From Marvinbryantia formatexigens DSM 14469 (GTDB lineage Bacteria; Bacillota; Clostridia; Lachnospirales; Lachnospiraceae), in the NCBI RefSeq assembly GCF_025148285.1, contig NZ_CP102268.1, positions 4,513,575 to 4,577,574 on the forward strand: a DNA stretch of 64,000 bases, read 5' to 3'. The notes under the pieces are model-generated. The model did no database searches, was not told the DNA's origin, and worked only from the letters and a program-made list of their open reading frames with translations. Below are positions 51,805 to 60,561 of this stretch, one piece after another (positions within the stretch are counted from its first letter, which is position 1; every line of letters starts with the position of its first letter). The position numbers and the translations under genes were made by a program.

Positions 51805-52593
51805 CTATATCACAGTAAACGGACTTCGTTCCTTTGCTTTCACAATCTCCAGGCCTTTGCAGTGCTTCTGCAGATATTTTTCCATCTGACCGATAAAAAT
51901 ATGCTCCAGCCCGTAGTGTCCGGCGTCAATAATCGCCGTTCCCTCGTCGATTGCATCCAGCCCGTCATGATGTCCGATATCGCCGGTAATCAGCACCTGT
52001 GCCTTTGCGCGCACAGCAGGCTTTATCATGCTCTTTCCGGAGCCGGGTGAGATCGCCACGCGCTGCACCACCTGCTCCAGGTCCCCGAATACCCGGACAT
52101 TTTCCAGTTTAAAAATCGTTTTCACCAGCTCCGCGCACTCCCGCAGAGTGACGGGACGCACCAGGGAACCGACTCTGCCGAACCCCATGTACTGTCCGGT
52201 CTGACCGTCAATCCCGGTAATATCGAGGATATCCGGCTTCTGCAGCTTCATCATGCTGCCCGCCAGCTCCGCCATCTCCACCACATCATAGGTGGTGTGG
52301 GAGGCATAGCAGCAAATGTCATTCTGCAGCAGCGCCAGAAATTTTTTGCCCTTCAGCGTCTCCGAGGTGACGCTTTTTACACCCTCCATCGTCAGCGGAT
52401 GATGGGTAAGCAGCATATCGGCGCCGCACGCTGCCGCCTGCGCGATTACGTCATCCGTAGCGTCCAGCGCAATCAGCACCTTTTTGATTTCCTTCTGGCG
52501 CCTCCCCGCCTGGAACCCGGAATTATCCCACTCTGCAGCTTTGTCGAGCGGGAACTGCTCTTCTATTTTCTGTATGAACTCTTTGGCTGTCAT
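51805..52593 (-). CDS. Nif3-like dinuclear metal centre protein
   Basis: 262-residue short-form NIF3/YqfO protein that forms hexameric rings with a two-metal site; GTP cyclohydrolase-like or metal chaperone roles are proposed for the family. The start at 52593 (MTAKEFIQKIEE) has AAGGAGGG upstream; the ORF extension to 52713 is non-coding in character. Metal ligands: LLTHHPL, a middle SHTTYDV, and the C-terminal DAGHYGLEH. It lacks the PII-like insert of longer homologues. Promoter is not evident. Confidence 0.93.
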   Translation of the reverse strand: MTAKEFIQKIEEQFPLDKAAEWDNSGFQAGRRQKEIKKVLIALDATDDVIAQAAACGADMLLTHHPLTMEGVKSVTSETLKGKKFLALLQNDICCYASHTTYDVVEMAELAGSMMKLQKPDILDITGIDGQTGQYMGFGRVGSLVRPVTLRECAELVKTIFKLENVRVFGDLEQVVQRVAISPGSGKSMIKPAVRAKAQVLITGDIGHHDGLDAIDEGTAIIDAGHYGLEHIFIGQMEKYLQKHCKGLEIVKAKERSPFTVI

Positions 52594-52716
52594 ACTTTCC
52601 CTCCTTCGTAAAACTACGTACAGGTACTTCATTTTATAACATTTCAGACGCATTCTTGCACTCGCTGAACTGTTACTTAATTTTATGTTCAGATGCCTCT
52701 TTATGTCAAGCATTTC

Positions 52717-52745
52717 TGGACTTTTTTATCAATTTCTGCTATAAT
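52717..52745 (+). promoter_or_regulatory. Promoter of the LTA-synthase-like gene
   Basis: Extended -10 TGCTATAAT (TATAAT at 52740-52745) with a weak -35 (TGGACT) 17 bases upstream; very short 5' leader before GGGAGG. Confidence 0.6.
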
Positions 52746-52763
52746 TTCGTGCATGGGAGGAAT

Positions 52764-54821
52764 ATGAATATTATGAAAACTACAAAACCTGTCAGAATAT
52801 CTGATATTTTATTGTTTCTTTTGTTTAGCAGTCTTTTCGGCTACTGCATACTCCATCCGGAGTATTATCACAGCGGAAGCAAAGCGAAGAGCACCCTGAA
52901 GCTGCAGCCTCTGCGGCTTACCGCCGAGCTTGCCGTATTTGCTGCCGGAACGGCGCTGCTGCTTCTTGGGAAGCGTATCACGGAGCATCTGAAAAAATAT
53001 GCCCGTCCGCTCAGCATTGCGCTGACTCTGCTGACGCCGGGCATTGCTTTTGCCTTTACTTATTTTATCACGCACTCGATACCGAAAAATTATTCGCCGG
53101 AAAACTACCGGAATCTTGCGCATTCGCCGGAAATTATTTTCTGGAATATCCTGACGGCCGCAATGCTGCTGCTTCTTTTTCTGATTATCACAAACAGTAT
53201 GCGCGCAGCCTGCAGTCTGCTTGTTTTTATCAGCATTATTTTCTGTATCGCCAATTATTATGTATGCCGGTTCCGCGATATTCCGATTCTCGCCTCCGAC
53301 CTTTATTCCTGGCGGACAGCCGCCGCCGTGGCGGGAAGCTACTCATACAAGCCCAACTTTGCCTGCCTGATCGCGCTGCAGACGGGGCTTGTATATTTCT
53401 TCGCTTTCCGCTGCCTGGGAAACACGCGCCTGTTCTCCCTGAAGCGCAGGCTTGCTTTCACGGGAGCCGGCTGTATCGCTCTCGGTATTTTCGCGAAGGG
53501 CTTTCTGTTCTCCGATTTTCTGCAGAGCCGCGGGGTATCCTTCAGCATGTTTAAGCCGCTGGTCGCCTACAATTCCAACGGCACCTACCTTGCCGTTATC
53601 CGCAGCTTCCAGTATCTGAAAATCGACAGACCGGAAAATTACTCTGCGGACGGGGCAGCCGGAATTGCCGCCGGTTATCCCAGCGATAAAGCCACAGCCT
53701 CCGACGATTACCCGAACATCATTATCATCATCGACGAGGCGTTCTCCGACCTCGGCGTGGTGGGCGACCTGGAGACGAATACCGATTATATGCCGTTTAT
53801 ACACAGTCTGCAGGAAAATACCATTCACGGCTATACCTATGCCTCCGTGCTGGGCGGCGGCACAGCGAACTCGGAATTTGAGGTGCTGACCGGAAACAGT
53901 ATTGCTCTGCTTCCGCAGAACTGCATCGCTTTCCAGGTCTATCTGAAAAATGAAATGCCCTCCCTGGTTTCCGCCTGCGCGGACCTCGGCTACCAGGGGC
54001 TGATTGCGGTGCACCCCTACAACGCCAGCAACTACGGGCGAATGACCGCCTATCCGCTGCTCGGCTTCCAGACCTATTTAAGCAAGTCTGATTTTCCGAA
54101 GGACGCGCCGCGCATCCGGAATTATATTTCCAATATGGCGGTAAACGATATGATTATCCAGAAATACGAGGAGGCGAAGGCTTCCTCTGACAGCCCGTTT
54201 CTGTTTTATACGATGACCATGCAGAATCACAGCAGCTACCGCAAGGAACCGACGAATCTGCAGGATACCATCCAGCTTCCGGTGCATCCGGATGCCGAGG
54301 CACAGCAGTATCTGAATCTGATTAAGCACTCCGACGAGGCGTTTGAGGAGCTGACAGGATATTTCTCGCAGACGGACGACCCGACGGTGATTTTGTATCT
54401 CGGCGACCATCAGCCGAACATGAATACGGAATTTCTGAACAGCATTACGGACGGGGAATATGAAAACTGGAACGATGAGGAAATGATGAAGCGCTACGCC
54501 GTTCCCTTTATCCTCTGGTCCAATTATGACATGCCGGCAAAGGAATACGAAAAAACAAGCATGAATTTCCTGCAGAGCATTCTTTTTGAAAACTGTAATC
54601 TCCCCATGACGGGATACCAGAAGTATCTGCTGGATTTTGCCAGAGAGGTGCCGGCGTTTACTGCAAACGGCTACTGGGGCGCCGACGGAGGCTTCTACAC
54701 AAAGGACGATACCTCCTCCCCCTATTATGAAACCGTGCAGGAATACTGCAGCCTCATCTACAACAACTTAAAGGACATCCGGAACCGTCCGGAGGGCTTC
54801 TACGAGCTGCTGACAGACTGA
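52764..54821 (+). CDS. LTA synthase / sulfatase-family phosphoglycerol transferase
   Basis: Membrane enzyme of 686 residues, predicted to transfer glycerol phosphate from phosphatidylglycerol to a surface polymer. Start 52764 (MNIMKTTKP) lies 3 bases after GGAGG; the ATG at 52773 is an alternative. Six to seven TM helices occupy residues 10-270. The external sulfatase-fold domain has the metal-binding NIIIIIDEAFSD, catalytic Thr in LGGGTANSEFEVLTG, YTMTMQNHSSYR and YLGDHQPNMN. Regulated by its own promoter and terminator. Whether it makes lipoteichoic acid or modifies another glycan is open. Confidence 0.9.
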   Translation: MNIMKTTKPVRISDILLFLLFSSLFGYCILHPEYYHSGSKAKSTLKLQPLRLTAELAVFAAGTALLLLGKRITEHLKKYARPLSIALTLLTPGIAFAFTYFITHSIPKNYSPENYRNLAHSPEIIFWNILTAAMLLLLFLIITNSMRAACSLLVFISIIFCIANYYVCRFRDIPILASDLYSWRTAAAVAGSYSYKPNFACLIALQTGLVYFFAFRCLGNTRLFSLKRRLAFTGAGCIALGIFAKGFLFSDFLQSRGVSFSMFKPLVAYNSNGTYLAVIRSFQYLKIDRPENYSADGAAGIAAGYPSDKATASDDYPNIIIIIDEAFSDLGVVGDLETNTDYMPFIHSLQENTIHGYTYASVLGGGTANSEFEVLTGNSIALLPQNCIAFQVYLKNEMPSLVSACADLGYQGLIAVHPYNASNYGRMTAYPLLGFQTYLSKSDFPKDAPRIRNYISNMAVNDMIIQKYEEAKASSDSPFLFYTMTMQNHSSYRKEPTNLQDTIQLPVHPDAEAQQYLNLIKHSDEAFEELTGYFSQTDDPTVILYLGDHQPNMNTEFLNSITDGEYENWNDEEMMKRYAVPFILWSNYDMPAKEYEKTSMNFLQSILFENCNLPMTGYQKYLLDFAREVPAFTANGYWGADGGFYTKDDTSSPYYETVQEYCSLIYNNLKDIRNRPEGFYELLTD

Positions 54822-54886
54822 GCGTGCTGCCGGGCGCACCTGCAATGCAGGGGCTGCCGTCGACAGCTTTCTTCGGCTGCATGGCA

Positions 54887-54935
54887 AAAACGGACAGAGC
54901 GCGGTACCTTACTGCCGTGCCCTGTCCGTTTTTAT
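54887..54935. terminator. Bidirectional terminator between convergent LTA-synthase-like gene and alaS
   Basis: AAAACGGACAG pairs with CTGTCCGTTTTT around a second inner CGG/CCG pairing; T-run on the plus strand and A/T-run for the minus strand. Confidence 0.88.
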
Positions 54936-54984
54936 ATGCTGTATCTATTGTCTTTCGAAATTCAGGAAGCAACGCTTCCCACAC

Positions 54985-57624
54985 TTATTTTATCTGGCTC
55001 TCCAGCACCTCTGCTGCCTTTGCAAGCGCGTCCTCCACGCCTGCCGGATTCTTTCCGCCTGCCTGCGCCATATTCGGACGACCGCCGCCGCCTCCGCCGA
55101 CCAGCGCCGCGATTCCCTTGATAAGGTTGCCCGCGTGCGCGCCCTGCTTCTGCGCGCCGTCTGTCGCCATCGAAAGCAGGCTGACCTTTCCGTCATTGAC
55201 GCTTGCCAGAACGATAACACCGTCGCCAAGCTTTTCTTTTAACTGGTCGCCGAGGTCGCGCAGCCCGTTCATATCAACGCCCTCCAGCTTCGCAGCCAGC
55301 AGCTTCACGCCTTTTACCTCTTTCACGTTATCCATAACGTCGCCGAGGGCATCCTTCGCCAGTCTGCTCTTTAAGGATTCCACCTCGCTCTGCGCCGCCT
55401 TCAGCTCCTCTGTGAGATGATGCAGACGGTCGAGCAGTGTCGCCGGCGTTGCCTTCACAGCCTTTGCCGCCTCAGCAAGCTGCTGCTCCAGATTGTGATA
55501 ATATGCAAATACACCGTCGCCGGTCAGCGCCTCGATACGGCGCACGCCCGCCGCGATACCGGATTCGGAGACAATCTTAAAGGTCGTAATCATGCCCGTA
55601 TTGGATACATGCGTACCGCCGCAGAGCTCCTTTGAGAAATCGCCCATCGAGACCACGCGCACATCATCCGCATACTTTTCGCCGAACAGCGCCATCGCAC
55701 CCGTCTTCTTTGCTTCTTCAATGTTCATGATCTGCGTGACAACCGGAAGGGAAGCCGCGATCTGCTCGTTTACCAGCGCCTCCGTCTTTGCAATCTCCTC
55801 CGCCGTCATCGGAGCAAAATGCGCAAAGTCAAAACGCAGTCTGTCCGGCGTGACAAGAGACCCCTTCTGCTCCACATGCGCACCAAGCACTGTTTTGAGC
55901 GCCTTCTGCAGCAGATGCGTCGCGCTGTGGTTTTTGCAGGTATCCGCGCGCTTTTTCGGAGAAACAGAAAGCGTCACCTCGTCGCCCACCTTGAACATGC
56001 CCTTCGTCACTCTGCCGACATGTCCGACCTTGCCGCCCAGCAGCTTAATGGTGTCCTCCACCTCAAATTCCGCGTCCGCTGTGCGGATTACGCCAGTGTC
56101 GCCCTCCTGACCGCCCATCGTCGCATAAAACGGCGTCTGCTCTACAAAAATCGTCGCATTTTCACCGTCGGAAACCGCCTCGGTAATCTCCTTCTCTGTC
56201 GTCAGTACGGTAATCTTTGAGGTATATTCCAGCTTATCATAGCCGACAAATTCCGTCGTCACGGACGGGTCTATTTCATCATACACCGTAGCGTCCGCGC
56301 CCATGTAGTTTGTCACCTCGCGGGCATTGCGCGCCTTGGTGCGCTGCTCCTCCATCGCCGCCTTAAAGCCCTCTTCGTCGATGGTGTAGCCCTTTTCTTC
56401 AAGGATCTCCTTCGTAAGGTCCAGCGGGAAGCCGTAGGTATCGTACAGAGTAAACGCATCCCTGCCTGCCAGCGTCTTTACGCCCTCCGCTTCCATTTTG
56501 CTTTCCATACCGGAAAGAATGCTTAAGCCCTGGTCGATCGTCTTATTAAATTTATCTTCCTCCTGTGTCAGCACCTTGAAGATAAAGTCTTTCTTCTCCT
56601 CCAGCTCCGGATAGCCGTCCTTCGAACCCTCGATCACCGTCGCACTCAGCTCGGACAGAAACTTGCCGGAGATACCCAGCAGTCTTCCGTGACGCGCCGC
56701 ACGGCGGATCAGACGGCGGAGCACATAACCTCTGCCCTCATTCGTCGGCATGATGCCGTCGGAAATCATAAATGTAGCGGAACGGATATGGTCAGTAATC
56801 AGACGGATAGAAACATCCTTCTTTTCATCCGTTTTGTATTCGGTGTGCGCAAACTCGCAGACCTTGTTGCGCAGCGCCTCAATGGTGTCCACGTCAAAAA
56901 TGGAATCCACATCCTGCACGACAACGGCAAGACGCTCCAGTCCCATGCCGGTATCGATATTTTTCTGCTGCAGCTCTGTGTAATTGCCGTTTCCGTCATT
57001 CTCAAACTGGGTAAATACATTGTTCCAGACCTCGATATAGCGGTCGCAGTCGCAGCCCACCGTGCAGCCCGGCTTTCCGCAGCCGTATTTTTCGCCGCGG
57101 TCATAGTAAATCTCCGAACACGGACCGCAGGGACCTGCGCCGTGCTCCCAGAAGTTGTCCTCCTTGCCGAAGCGGAAAATACGCTCCGCCGGAATGCCGA
57201 CTTCTTTATTCCAGATATCAAACGCCTCGTCATCCTCCAGATACACGGACGGGTACAGGCGGTCTGCATCCAGCCCTACCACTTCCGTGAGAAATTCCCA
57301 GGACCAGGCAATCGCTTCATGTTTAAAATAGTCTCCGAAGGAGAAATTGCCAAGCATTTCGAAAAACGTGCCGTGACGCGCCGTCTTGCCGACATTTTCA
57401 ATATCACCGGTACGGATACATTTCTGACAGGTCGTCACCCTTCTGCGCGGCGGAATCTCCGCCCCGGTAAAATATGGCTTTAAGGGCGCCATGCCGGAAT
57501 TGATGAGCAGAAGGCTCTTATCATTATGGGGTACCAGAGAAAAGCTCTTCATTGCCAGATGACCTTTGCTCTGGAAAAAATCCAAAAACATTTTTCTAAG
57601 TTCGTTCACACCGTATTGCTTCAC
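54985..57624 (-). CDS. alaS: Alanine-tRNA ligase
   Basis: Charges tRNA-Ala. 879 residues from a GTG start 7 bases after GGAGG. Class II core: motif 2 region GTFFEMLGNFSFGDYF, GLERLAVVVQ; editing domain zinc ligands HSATHLL and CGGTHVSNTG; the C-terminal DHHA1-type Gly-rich GGGGGGRPNMAQAGG binding region. No T-box leader is seen upstream. A 44-codon membrane protein gene lies between tyrS and alaS on the same strand. Confidence 0.98.
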   Translation of the reverse strand: MKQYGVNELRKMFLDFFQSKGHLAMKSFSLVPHNDKSLLLINSGMAPLKPYFTGAEIPPRRRVTTCQKCIRTGDIENVGKTARHGTFFEMLGNFSFGDYFKHEAIAWSWEFLTEVVGLDADRLYPSVYLEDDEAFDIWNKEVGIPAERIFRFGKEDNFWEHGAGPCGPCSEIYYDRGEKYGCGKPGCTVGCDCDRYIEVWNNVFTQFENDGNGNYTELQQKNIDTGMGLERLAVVVQDVDSIFDVDTIEALRNKVCEFAHTEYKTDEKKDVSIRLITDHIRSATFMISDGIMPTNEGRGYVLRRLIRRAARHGRLLGISGKFLSELSATVIEGSKDGYPELEEKKDFIFKVLTQEEDKFNKTIDQGLSILSGMESKMEAEGVKTLAGRDAFTLYDTYGFPLDLTKEILEEKGYTIDEEGFKAAMEEQRTKARNAREVTNYMGADATVYDEIDPSVTTEFVGYDKLEYTSKITVLTTEKEITEAVSDGENATIFVEQTPFYATMGGQEGDTGVIRTADAEFEVEDTIKLLGGKVGHVGRVTKGMFKVGDEVTLSVSPKKRADTCKNHSATHLLQKALKTVLGAHVEQKGSLVTPDRLRFDFAHFAPMTAEEIAKTEALVNEQIAASLPVVTQIMNIEEAKKTGAMALFGEKYADDVRVVSMGDFSKELCGGTHVSNTGMITTFKIVSESGIAAGVRRIEALTGDGVFAYYHNLEQQLAEAAKAVKATPATLLDRLHHLTEELKAAQSEVESLKSRLAKDALGDVMDNVKEVKGVKLLAAKLEGVDMNGLRDLGDQLKEKLGDGVIVLASVNDGKVSLLSMATDGAQKQGAHAGNLIKGIAALVGGGGGGRPNMAQAGGKNPAGVEDALAKAAEVLESQIK

Positions 57625-57758
57625 AATCTTTCCTCCTCAAAATCATATGCAGCATCTTTGCCCATCCGGCGCTCCGGTCCGCGCAGAGATACTGCATCCT
57701 GTTATTTTGCAGCAGCTCCTGCGCCTTGCCGGGCTGCTGCGTTTTCTCCCTGGCAGCT

Positions 57759-57893
57759 TTACTTCTCCTGCACTGCCTTTTTTGCATCCTTGCGGTCACG
57801 CAGGCGCTTGCCGAGCATGATGCCGGCAAAGGATGCCGCGCCGACGAAAATCATTTTTACTATCATCTGAATCAGATACGTTACAAAAGCCAT
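57759..57893 (-). CDS. Small single-TM membrane protein
   Basis: 44 residues: MAFVTYLIQMIVKMIFVGAA continuing into a Gly-containing hydrophobic helix and a basic tail with KRLRDRKDAKKAVQEK. GGAGG lies 7 bases before the ATG. Signal-anchor topology is likely, cytoplasmic tail positive. It sits 11 bases after the tyrS stop... read in gene order tyrS is upstream (59131-57905), so this gene follows it on the same transcript and precedes alaS. Similar small ORFs beside tRNA synthetase genes are common in Lachnospiraceae from memory; function unknown. Confidence 0.75.
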   Translation of the reverse strand: MAFVTYLIQMIVKMIFVGAASFAGIMLGKRLRDRKDAKKAVQEK

Positions 57894-57904
57894 GAGAATA
57901 CCTC

Positions 57905-59131
57905 CTATTCTGCTTTAATCTGATGATACCCCTTTTTGCCTTTTTTAATCAGCAGCACGCCGTCCGCGTCGAAATCCGCCGTCGTAAAGACGCGGTCGAT
58001 TGCCGTTACCTTTTTATCATTTACCGTAACACCGCCCTGCTGCACCAGTCTTCTCGCCTCGGAACGGCTCGCGGAGAGCTTCGTCTCCACCAGAAGACTT
58101 AAAATATCCTTTCCGGCATCCAGCTCCGCCTGCGGATATACGGTGGTCGGCACGTTCTCGCTCTTACCGCCGCCCGCAAACAGCGCCTTCGCCGCTTCGT
58201 CCGCCTTCTTCGCCTCATCCTCGCCGTGTACCAGCTTCGTCAGCTCAAACGCCAGGATTTCCTTCGCTTTATTGAGCTGGCTGCCCTCCCACTTGTCCAT
58301 CTCGTCGATTTCCTCCAGCGGAAGGAAGGTGAGCATCCGGATACATTTCAGAACGTCTGCGTCCGCCACGTTTCTCCAGTACTGGTAGAACTCATACGGA
58401 GAGGTCTTATTGGGATCGAGCCAGACAGCGCCGGACTGCGTTTTGCCCATCTTCTTGCCCTCGGAATTTAAAAGCAGCGTAATCGTCATGGCATGGGCGT
58501 CCTTGCCCAGCTTGCGGCGGATAAGCTCCGTGCCGCCCAGCATATTGCTCCACTGATCGTCGCCGCCAAACTGCATGTTGCAGCCATAGCGCTGATACAG
58601 CTCCAGGAAGTCGTAGCTCTGCATGATCATGTAGTTAAATTCCAGAAAGCTTAAGCCCTTCTCCATTCTCTGCTTATAGCACTCCGCACGCAGCATGTTG
58701 TTGACCGAAAAATGCGGTCCCACCTCGCGCAGGAATTCTATATAATTGAGATTCGTCAGCCAGTCGGCGTTGTTTACCATCAGCGCCTTGCCCTCGCCGA
58801 ATTCGATAAAACGGCTCATCTGCTTTTTAAAGCACTCGATATTGTGATTGATGGTCTCCGTCGTCATCATCTGACGCATATCGGTCCGCCCGGAGGGGTC
58901 TCCCACCATGCCGGTGCCGCCGCCCAGCAGCGCAATCGGCCGGTTTCCTGCCATCTGCAGGCGCTTCATCAGACAGAGCGCCATGAAATGACCGACATGC
59001 AGACTGTCCGCCGTCGGGTCGAAGCCGATGTAGAAAGTCGCTTTGCCCTCGTTGACCATTTTTCTGATTTCTTCTTCATTTGTCACCTGCGCGATCAGAC
59101 CGCGGGCAACCAGTTCTTCGTAAATTCCCAT
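57905..59131 (-). CDS. tyrS: Tyrosine-tRNA ligase
   Basis: Charges tRNA-Tyr. 408 residues; start 59131 ([11 protein letters not shown]) has GAGGAG 7 bases upstream. Class I motifs: HIGH variant HVGH in [13 protein letters not shown], tyrosine pocket [16 protein letters not shown] and [14 protein letters not shown] variant KKMGKT. C-terminal S4 RNA-binding domain ([18 protein letters not shown]). The promoter leaves only a 33-base leader, so there is no T-box. Confidence 0.98.
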   Translation of the reverse strand: MGIYEELVARGLIAQVTNEEEIRKMVNEGKATFYIGFDPTADSLHVGHFMALCLMKRLQMAGNRPIALLGGGTGMVGDPSGRTDMRQMMTTETINHNIECFKKQMSRFIEFGEGKALMVNNADWLTNLNYIEFLREVGPHFSVNNMLRAECYKQRMEKGLSFLEFNYMIMQSYDFLELYQRYGCNMQFGGDDQWSNMLGGTELIRRKLGKDAHAMTITLLLNSEGKKMGKTQSGAVWLDPNKTSPYEFYQYWRNVADADVLKCIRMLTFLPLEEIDEMDKWEGSQLNKAKEILAFELTKLVHGEDEAKKADEAAKALFAGGGKSENVPTTVYPQAELDAGKDILSLLVETKLSASRSEARRLVQQGGVTVNDKKVTAIDRVFTTADFDADGVLLIKKGKKGYHQIKAE

Positions 59132-59171
59132 AACTGTTCTCCTCAGATTTTCCTTTTTCAGGCTATCCTTA

Positions 59172-59200
59172 ACTATACCATGCCGGACGCCAGAATGCAA
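59172..59200 (-). promoter_or_regulatory. tyrS promoter
   Basis: TTGCAT (complement of 59195-59200), 17-base spacer, TATAGT (complement of 59172-59177), 41 bases before the tyrS start. Confidence 0.7.
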
Positions 59201-59236
59201 GAGCAAACATCAGCCTGCTGTTTTTCTCAAAAGGCG

Positions 59237-59719
59237 TTATCTCATTTCCCCGCCGTCATCCACGGCAAGCTCTTCGCCGTCCGCCGCCGAAGTGGCAAGC
59301 CTGTCGCAGCGCTCGTTCAGCTCGTGTCCGTCATGACCCTTTACCCAGATAAATGACACCTCGTGCGGTTCCATTGCCGCAAGCAGACGCTTCCAGAGCT
59401 CCACATTTTTTACCGGCTCGTTTTTTCCGCGCTTCCAGCCCTTTCTCTGCCAGCTATCGATCCAGTGCCGGTTGAAGGCGTCCGTGAGGTACTTTGAATC
59501 AGAATAAAGCTCCACCTGGCATGGGCGGTTCAGCGCCTCCAGACCGATGATCGCCGCCATCAGTTCCATACGGTTATTTGTCGTCTTCTCATATCCCTGG
59601 CTGAAGGTGCGCTCATGCAGCACGCCCTTCGTATCCGTGTAATGCAGAATCGTGCCGTACCCGCCCGGTCCGTCCGGATTTCCGCGCGCGGCGCCGTCCG
59701 TATATATTTTTACTAACAT
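59237..59719 (-). CDS. rnhA: Ribonuclease HI
   Basis: Cleaves RNA in RNA-DNA hybrids. 160 residues with catalytic acids in YTDGAARGNPDGPGGYG (Asp8), NNRMELMAAI (Glu), LYSDSKYL (Asp) and NERCDRLA (Asp), plus the basic protrusion WQRKGWKRGKNEPVKN of the E. coli type. It overlaps the end of the upstream precorrin-2 dehydrogenase gene by 7 bases. Confidence 0.97.
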   Translation of the reverse strand: MLVKIYTDGAARGNPDGPGGYGTILHYTDTKGVLHERTFSQGYEKTTNNRMELMAAIIGLEALNRPCQVELYSDSKYLTDAFNRHWIDSWQRKGWKRGKNEPVKNVELWKRLLAAMEPHEVSFIWVKGHDGHELNERCDRLATSAADGEELAVDDGGEMR

Positions 59720-60180
59720 TCTTCCAGTATCTCCCTGATTTGTTCTGTCACTGCCTTTGCCCGCTTATGATTCGCTCCATTCGCCGTCACGCCGACCACC
59801 ACATCATCTCTGGTAATCAGCCCCGGAAAATAAAAATCGCATTTGTCCTTGTCGCTGCAGACGTTCACCAGTATCCCCCGCTCCCGGCAGACGCGGTAAA
59901 TGTCCTCGTTAATTTTGTGGTCGTTGGTCGCCGCGATGACCAGCTCCGCGTCGTAAATATCACTGCTCTCATATTTCTTCCGCAGGATCTGTATATCGCC
60001 TGCTTTTTCCATCTTATTCAGCTCCGGGTTCACCTCCGGCGCAATCACCGTCACGCAGTCCACAAACTCGCACAGCGAGCGGATGCGCCGCTTTGCAATG
60101 GTTCCCGCCCCCACCACATACACACGTTTTTTACTCAAATCCACAAACATTGGAAAATATGGTTTTCTGATTTTTGACAC
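59713..60180 (-). CDS. Precorrin-2 dehydrogenase-like (SirC/Met8/CysG-N type)
   Basis: Predicted NAD-dependent conversion of precorrin-2 to sirohydrochlorin for siroheme or cobalamin. 155 residues; GTG start at 60180 lies 8 bases after GAGG (the GTG at 60189 overlaps it). Rossmann start YFPMFVDLSKKRVYVVGAGTIAKRRI, VTVIAPEV and ELVIAATNDHKINEDIYR, then CDFYFPGLITRDDVVVGVTA. It is the stand-alone short form without the methyltransferase domain. No other tetrapyrrole genes are in the window. Confidence 0.93.
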   Translation of the reverse strand: MSKIRKPYFPMFVDLSKKRVYVVGAGTIAKRRIRSLCEFVDCVTVIAPEVNPELNKMEKAGDIQILRKKYESSDIYDAELVIAATNDHKINEDIYRVCRERGILVNVCSDKDKCDFYFPGLITRDDVVVGVTANGANHKRAKAVTEQIREILEEC

Positions 60181-60217
60181 GCTATGCACCTCTGTTATTA
60201 ATAGTTTCTATGCATCC

Positions 60218-60246
60218 AGTATACAAAATCTTGCTATTTTCATCAA
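60218..60246 (-). promoter_or_regulatory. Promoter of the precorrin-2 dehydrogenase / rnhA pair
   Basis: TTGATG (complement of 60241-60246), 17-base spacer, TATACT (complement of 60218-60223). Divergent from the DAHP synthase promoter. Confidence 0.72.
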
Positions 60247-60261
60247 GCACAAATTTAATAC

Positions 60262-60290
60262 TGGTTTTTTATGCACATTTCGTATATAAT
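60262..60290 (+). promoter_or_regulatory. Promoter of the DAHP synthase gene
   Basis: TATAAT at 60285-60290 with a weak -35 (about 60262-60267). Predicted start about 60297, exactly at the first leader hairpin. Confidence 0.6.
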
Positions 60291-60293
60291 GAT

Positions 60294-60550
60294 GCCAGGG
60301 TCAAAAAGTCTGAGCCTGCATGAGCTTGCTCATTAGCAGGTGAAAGACTTTGAGACCCGCCCCGGTATGAGCATAAAAGTGGGATGTATATCCCACGATA
60401 TGCGAATATTGGGTATGGATTGCGGGAGTGCGCAGCACGGAGCAATCCACTGGCATCATGGCTGGTTTTATCTCAGCTTCGCCAGGGTCAAAAAGTCTGA
60501 GCCTGCTTACAGACGGGTGAGGAACTCTGGCATCGTACATATCTACTAAC
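60294..60550 (+). ncRNA. Structured 5' leader of DAHP synthase (candidate cis-regulatory RNA)
   Basis: Four successive stem-loops: 60298-60358 (14-bp outer stem with two mismatches, inner CCTGC/GCAGG and ATGAGC/GCTCAT); 60379-60396 (GTGGGAT/ATCCCAC); 60417-60448 (GGATTGC/GCAATCC enclosing GTGC/GCAC); 60481-60531 (GCCAG/CTGGC with GTCTG/CAGAC). A 26-base segment at 60294-60319 is repeated exactly at 60481-60506, forming the 5' side of both first and last hairpins, so these could compete for pairing. No T-box signature or intrinsic terminator was recognised. Confidence 0.6.
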
Positions 60551-60561
60551 GGGAGGAAATT

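Noticed and set aside
50365..52050. 561-codon plus-strand frame opposite the nucleoside kinase
   Set aside because: Antisense shadow without initiation signals; the minus strand has intact kinase motifs.
57625..57758. T-box leader for alaS
   Set aside because: No GGTGGNACCGCG-type T-box sequence or terminator/antiterminator was seen; tyrS likewise has too short a leader.
60294..60506. CRISPR-like pair of 26-base repeats
   Set aside because: Only two copies, 187 bases apart, inside a structured leader.
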